A DNA stretch of 13,372 nt from an uncultured Candidatus Melainabacteria bacterium (lineage in GTDB: Bacteria; Cyanobacteriota; Vampirovibrionia; LMEP-6097): positions 1 through 13,372 of the forward strand of contig CALBDR010000261.1 in assembly GCA_937927525.1 (NCBI GenBank). Direction: 5' to 3'. Positions 11,205 to 13,372 of this stretch are shown here, piece by piece. Both the position numbers and the translations under genes were made by a program. The notes beneath the pieces were generated by a model, which was not told the origin of the DNA, searched no databases, and saw only the letters and a program-made list of their open reading frames with translations. Numbering within the stretch: the first letter of the stretch is position 1; every line of letters starts with the position of its first letter.

Positions 11205-13372
11205 TTAGAAAATATTAAAGTAGTTGTTAATTTCAGTTTCAAGGCTCTGTCTAAAGCTATCAGAGAGTGATCTATTATAGATTCTGATTTCTTGAACTTT
11301 CATTTCAGCATAAGAATTATTCTGATCTGACCTTCGACCTATATTAAGTGGGGAATTGTCTGCTGGGTTTCCAGCTGGAAAAAATGAATTGTTCTCTTCA
11401 TTTGAATCAATAAAGACTTTACCATTAAGACTAACTTCATCATAGTTATAGTGAAGTAAGTGGGCTTCATTTAAAACTAATCCTAAAGCTTGTTTAGATT
11501 GAGTGGTAAAACCATTTAATGCAGCAAAATCATTATCAGCTTCCAGGTATAAACCTCTACCCAAGAATGTTGAGTTATCTCCTTGATTTAAAATATAGTT
11601 TCTAGGCTCATCTTGATTTGCAACTGTAGTTGCTGCAACAGTCATTAGTGAAAAGCTTTGAGCTATCTGTAAGTCGATATTTCTTAAAAAGTCATTTGTA
11701 AAGTCAATCGCCGCAAATGGATTATCACTAACAACTAGTGACCCAGCATCTACTATTTTCGGTTGAAGTGAAGCTGAGCTTTGCTCTACATGGAAGCCAT
11801 TGAAAGATTGATCAAACCATTTAGTTACGAAACCATCATTCCCAGGACCTACAAAACTAAGTAAGGACGCTGTATCTAAGTTGTTATTTGGGAGGAAATA
11901 TATATTTTGTTCAGCATTATCTGAGCTTCTTCTTACTGTTATACAAGGCCCATTATATGCTTGGTTTACTTTTCTTACAGAGAGTAATAGTTCAATTCTA
12001 GGTAAGTTAAATATTTTCATATGTACTAATTCGCTTGAAACTTGGTCATTGATTACATCTAATTGAATAACATTAATAGCTTCTTGGTTATAAGTTCCTT
12101 CTAATAAGTTAAAGAAAGAAGGGAATGTTGGATTAAATTCCCCTTCAAGAATTAAAAATACTTTATGTCCTTGTTGAAGATTTGAAACAGTGAAGGTTTC
12201 ATCTTGATTTAGAGTTTTAGAATACACTGAATGGAATTCATTAAAGTCTATATCAGTACCAGGAAGATTGGTATTAACTGTTCCAAAGCCACCGATTAAA
12301 GCGTCGATTAAATTTTTTAAAACTCGTCCTTGGTTTGCACTCAAAGCAGTCGTGGTGCTAGTAGATAAAAGGTTATCTTCGATATCTACTACTTCTAGCT
12401 TATCATTTAGCTCCGTAGTTAGATTAGTAATATTACTAATATCACGATTCGGAAGTCTTAAAGGATCAACAATTCCACTACTAATTACTGACGCATTTAG
12501 ATCTGCAAGTTTATCTGTGGTGATAGAGTTATTAGCAAAGTCTTCATTTAATAAATTATTATCAGCAATATTTGCAGAATTAACACTGTTAGGTGGAATT
12601 ACTATTGGTAAGTTATCTGTAGTAGCAAGTGTTCCTGCTGTTGGGAGAGTCAGATTTACGTCAGCCTGAGACGTTAATACTATGTCATCTGATCCAGCTA
12701 AGACCATTGAGTGACTTGTTGAGTTATTAAATAGTCTGTCGATTTGATCAATACTAGGAAGGTGGTTAATGCTTATAGTTCCTGAGTTAAGGTTGCTTGC
12801 ATTTAGATAGAAATTTGAATTATTGCCACCAAGTGTATTTGCATTACCTGCTAGATTTGCTTTAATATTTACTGTTGAACCAGACCCAGCAAATTGATTT
12901 ATAGGGTCAAGTAAAATAAATTCTCGAACTCCATTTGCAGTGAAATATAAATTACCATTATTAAATTCAAAAGCACCATTGTGTGGAGGATTTGAGAGAG
13001 GAGAGTTATTTAATAGAATACTTGGTTTATTAGTTTTAGAACCTCTTTCTAGATCTACGGTAGCTTGAGGAGTATTAGGGTCAAAGCCTATAGAGTCGCT
13101 TCTGATTATTATAGGGTTAGGAGAATTATTAACATCAATTTCTAATTCTTGATTAACATCATCTATGGAAAAGTTAACGAAATTACTGCCGCTACCAATG
13201 TTTAACTCATCTACTTGTGAAATATTAACAGGTTGATTATTTGTGAGATTTGGATCTTGACTAATTGCTGGATCATCAGCACTAACTAAGGTTTCTCTTC
13301 TTACAGAAGAAATTATTCTTGCTCTTCTTCTTCTTGAAGCGACTACAGGAACTCTTAATCTAATAGTTCCAT
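11205..13372 (-). CDS. Fibre-like surface protein with C-terminal concanavalin/arabinofuranosidase-B-like domain (5' end outside window)
   Basis: The frame stays open from the stop at 11205-11207 to the right edge, giving 721 visible residues with the N-terminus missing. A methionine at 12707 is internal, because conserved sequence continues upstream of it. From the visible start it parallels its downstream paralog: a basic SRRRRAR patch (12-18), GNLYFTANGVREFILLDP (139-156), NSGTISINHLP (195-205), LTLPTAGTLATT (240-251), SSGIVDPLRLPNRD (298-311) and ALSANQGRVLKNLIDA (342-357). From about residue 457 it has an extra domain. TVRRSSDNAEQNIYF (478-492) and FVTKWFDQSFNG (514-525) are typical of arabinofuranosidase-B-like ConA domains in bacterial and phage proteins, and a LamG-like ending EIRIYNRSLSDSFRQ follows. 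That domain may bind glycans; catalytic activity is not implied. If like its paralog, about 215 N-terminal residues with a signal peptide lie outside. Confidence 0.78.
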   Translation of the reverse strand, partial: GTIRLRVPVVASRRRRARIISSVRRETLVSADDPAISQDPNLTNNQPVNISQVDELNIGSGSNFVNFSIDDVNQELEIDVNNSPNPIIIRSDSIGFDPNTPQATVDLERGSKTNKPSILLNNSPLSNPPHNGAFEFNNGNLYFTANGVREFILLDPINQFAGSGSTVNIKANLAGNANTLGGNNSNFYLNASNLNSGTISINHLPSIDQIDRLFNNSTSHSMVLAGSDDIVLTSQADVNLTLPTAGTLATTDNLPIVIPPNSVNSANIADNNLLNEDFANNSITTDKLADLNASVISSGIVDPLRLPNRDISNITNLTTELNDKLEVVDIEDNLLSTSTTTALSANQGRVLKNLIDALIGGFGTVNTNLPGTDIDFNEFHSVYSKTLNQDETFTVSNLQQGHKVFLILEGEFNPTFPSFFNLLEGTYNQEAINVIQLDVINDQVSSELVHMKIFNLPRIELLLSVRKVNQAYNGPCITVRRSSDNAEQNIYFLPNNNLDTASLLSFVGPGNDGFVTKWFDQSFNGFHVEQSSASLQPKIVDAGSLVVSDNPFAAIDFTNDFLRNIDLQIAQSFSLMTVAATTVANQDEPRNYILNQGDNSTFLGRGLYLEADNDFAALNGFTTQSKQALGLVLNEAHLLHYNYDEVSLNGKVFIDSNEENNSFFPAGNPADNSPLNIGRRSDQNNSYAEMKVQEIRIYNRSLSDSFRQSLETEINNYFNIF

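Noticed and set aside
12268..12669. Plus-strand open frame of 133 codons inside the fibre gene
   Set aside because: It is antisense to a long, motif-bearing coding region and has a low-complexity shadow composition; the same applies to the other frames opposite the fibre genes and at 2881-3084, 4368-4625 and 8874-9059.
12705..12707. ATG at 12707 as the start of the upstream fibre gene
   Set aside because: The frame is open to the window edge, and the 221 upstream codons align with the paralog, so this methionine is internal.
9199..13372. Prophage tail region
   Set aside because: The fibre-like motifs are phage-like, but the downstream protein has a Sec signal peptide and no other phage gene is present.
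1..13372. CRISPR array, riboswitch, rRNA or toxin-antitoxin pair
   Set aside because: No regularly spaced repeats, no recognised aptamer core, no rRNA sequence, and the small membrane genes show no antitoxin partner.

Overview
The window is AT-rich and densely coded, with genes on both strands, short overlaps and standard stop codons. The envelope genes (lpxB, an LptA-like and an LptC-like protein) point to an LPS-making, outer-membrane-bearing bacterium. A flagellin-like gene behind a sigma-28-like promoter points to motility. The SufE C-terminal motif (LTASRANGF) resembles cyanobacterial and plant SufE more than the E. coli form. Together with low GC and flagellin this would fit a non-photosynthetic cyanobacterial relative (Melainabacteria/Vampirovibrionia), but that placement is a low-confidence inference.

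Layout. A tRNA-Cys(GCA) lies at 42-115 on the minus strand. sufE and lpxB (222-1927, plus) overlap, and lpxB runs tail-to-tail into a minus-strand run of LptA-like, LptC-like and YtxH-like genes (1920-4174). A 99-nt palindromic element (4209-4307) separates that run from a second minus-strand pair, a DUF948-like and a YtxH-like small membrane protein (4334-4890). A 33-bp divergent spacer leads to a plus-strand pair: a Cys/Met-metabolism PLP enzyme (cystathionine gamma-lyase/synthase type) and aminopeptidase P (4924-7333). A second large palindrome (7345-7460) follows and forms the start of an unrecognised small ORF. Two small membrane-protein genes come next, the second only 40 codons long.

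From 8228 to the right edge everything is on the minus strand. In transcription order these are a large secreted fibre-like protein that continues past the window end, a second fibre-like paralog with a signal peptide, a weak terminator, and a compact divergent flagellin with its own sigma-28-like promoter. The two fibre proteins share phage-tail-fibre-like motifs (TLPTxGTL, LSANQGxVLKxLID, SGTIDPxRLP). The upstream one also has a C-terminal concanavalin-like (arabinofuranosidase-B/LamG-like) domain. No other phage gene is visible, so they are better read as cell-surface proteins than as a prophage.

How the genes may work together. lpxB makes the lipid A disaccharide, and the Lpt-like proteins would carry LPS across the periplasm. 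sufE (Fe-S sulfur transfer), the cystathionine enzyme (cysteine/methionine) and tRNA-Cys share a cysteine theme, but only sufE-lpxB and the PLP enzyme-pepP pair look co-transcribed. The right end looks like a surface/motility locus whose adhesin-like fibres may be linked to the unusual flagellin. Nothing could be searched against databases, so family calls rest on motif recognition.
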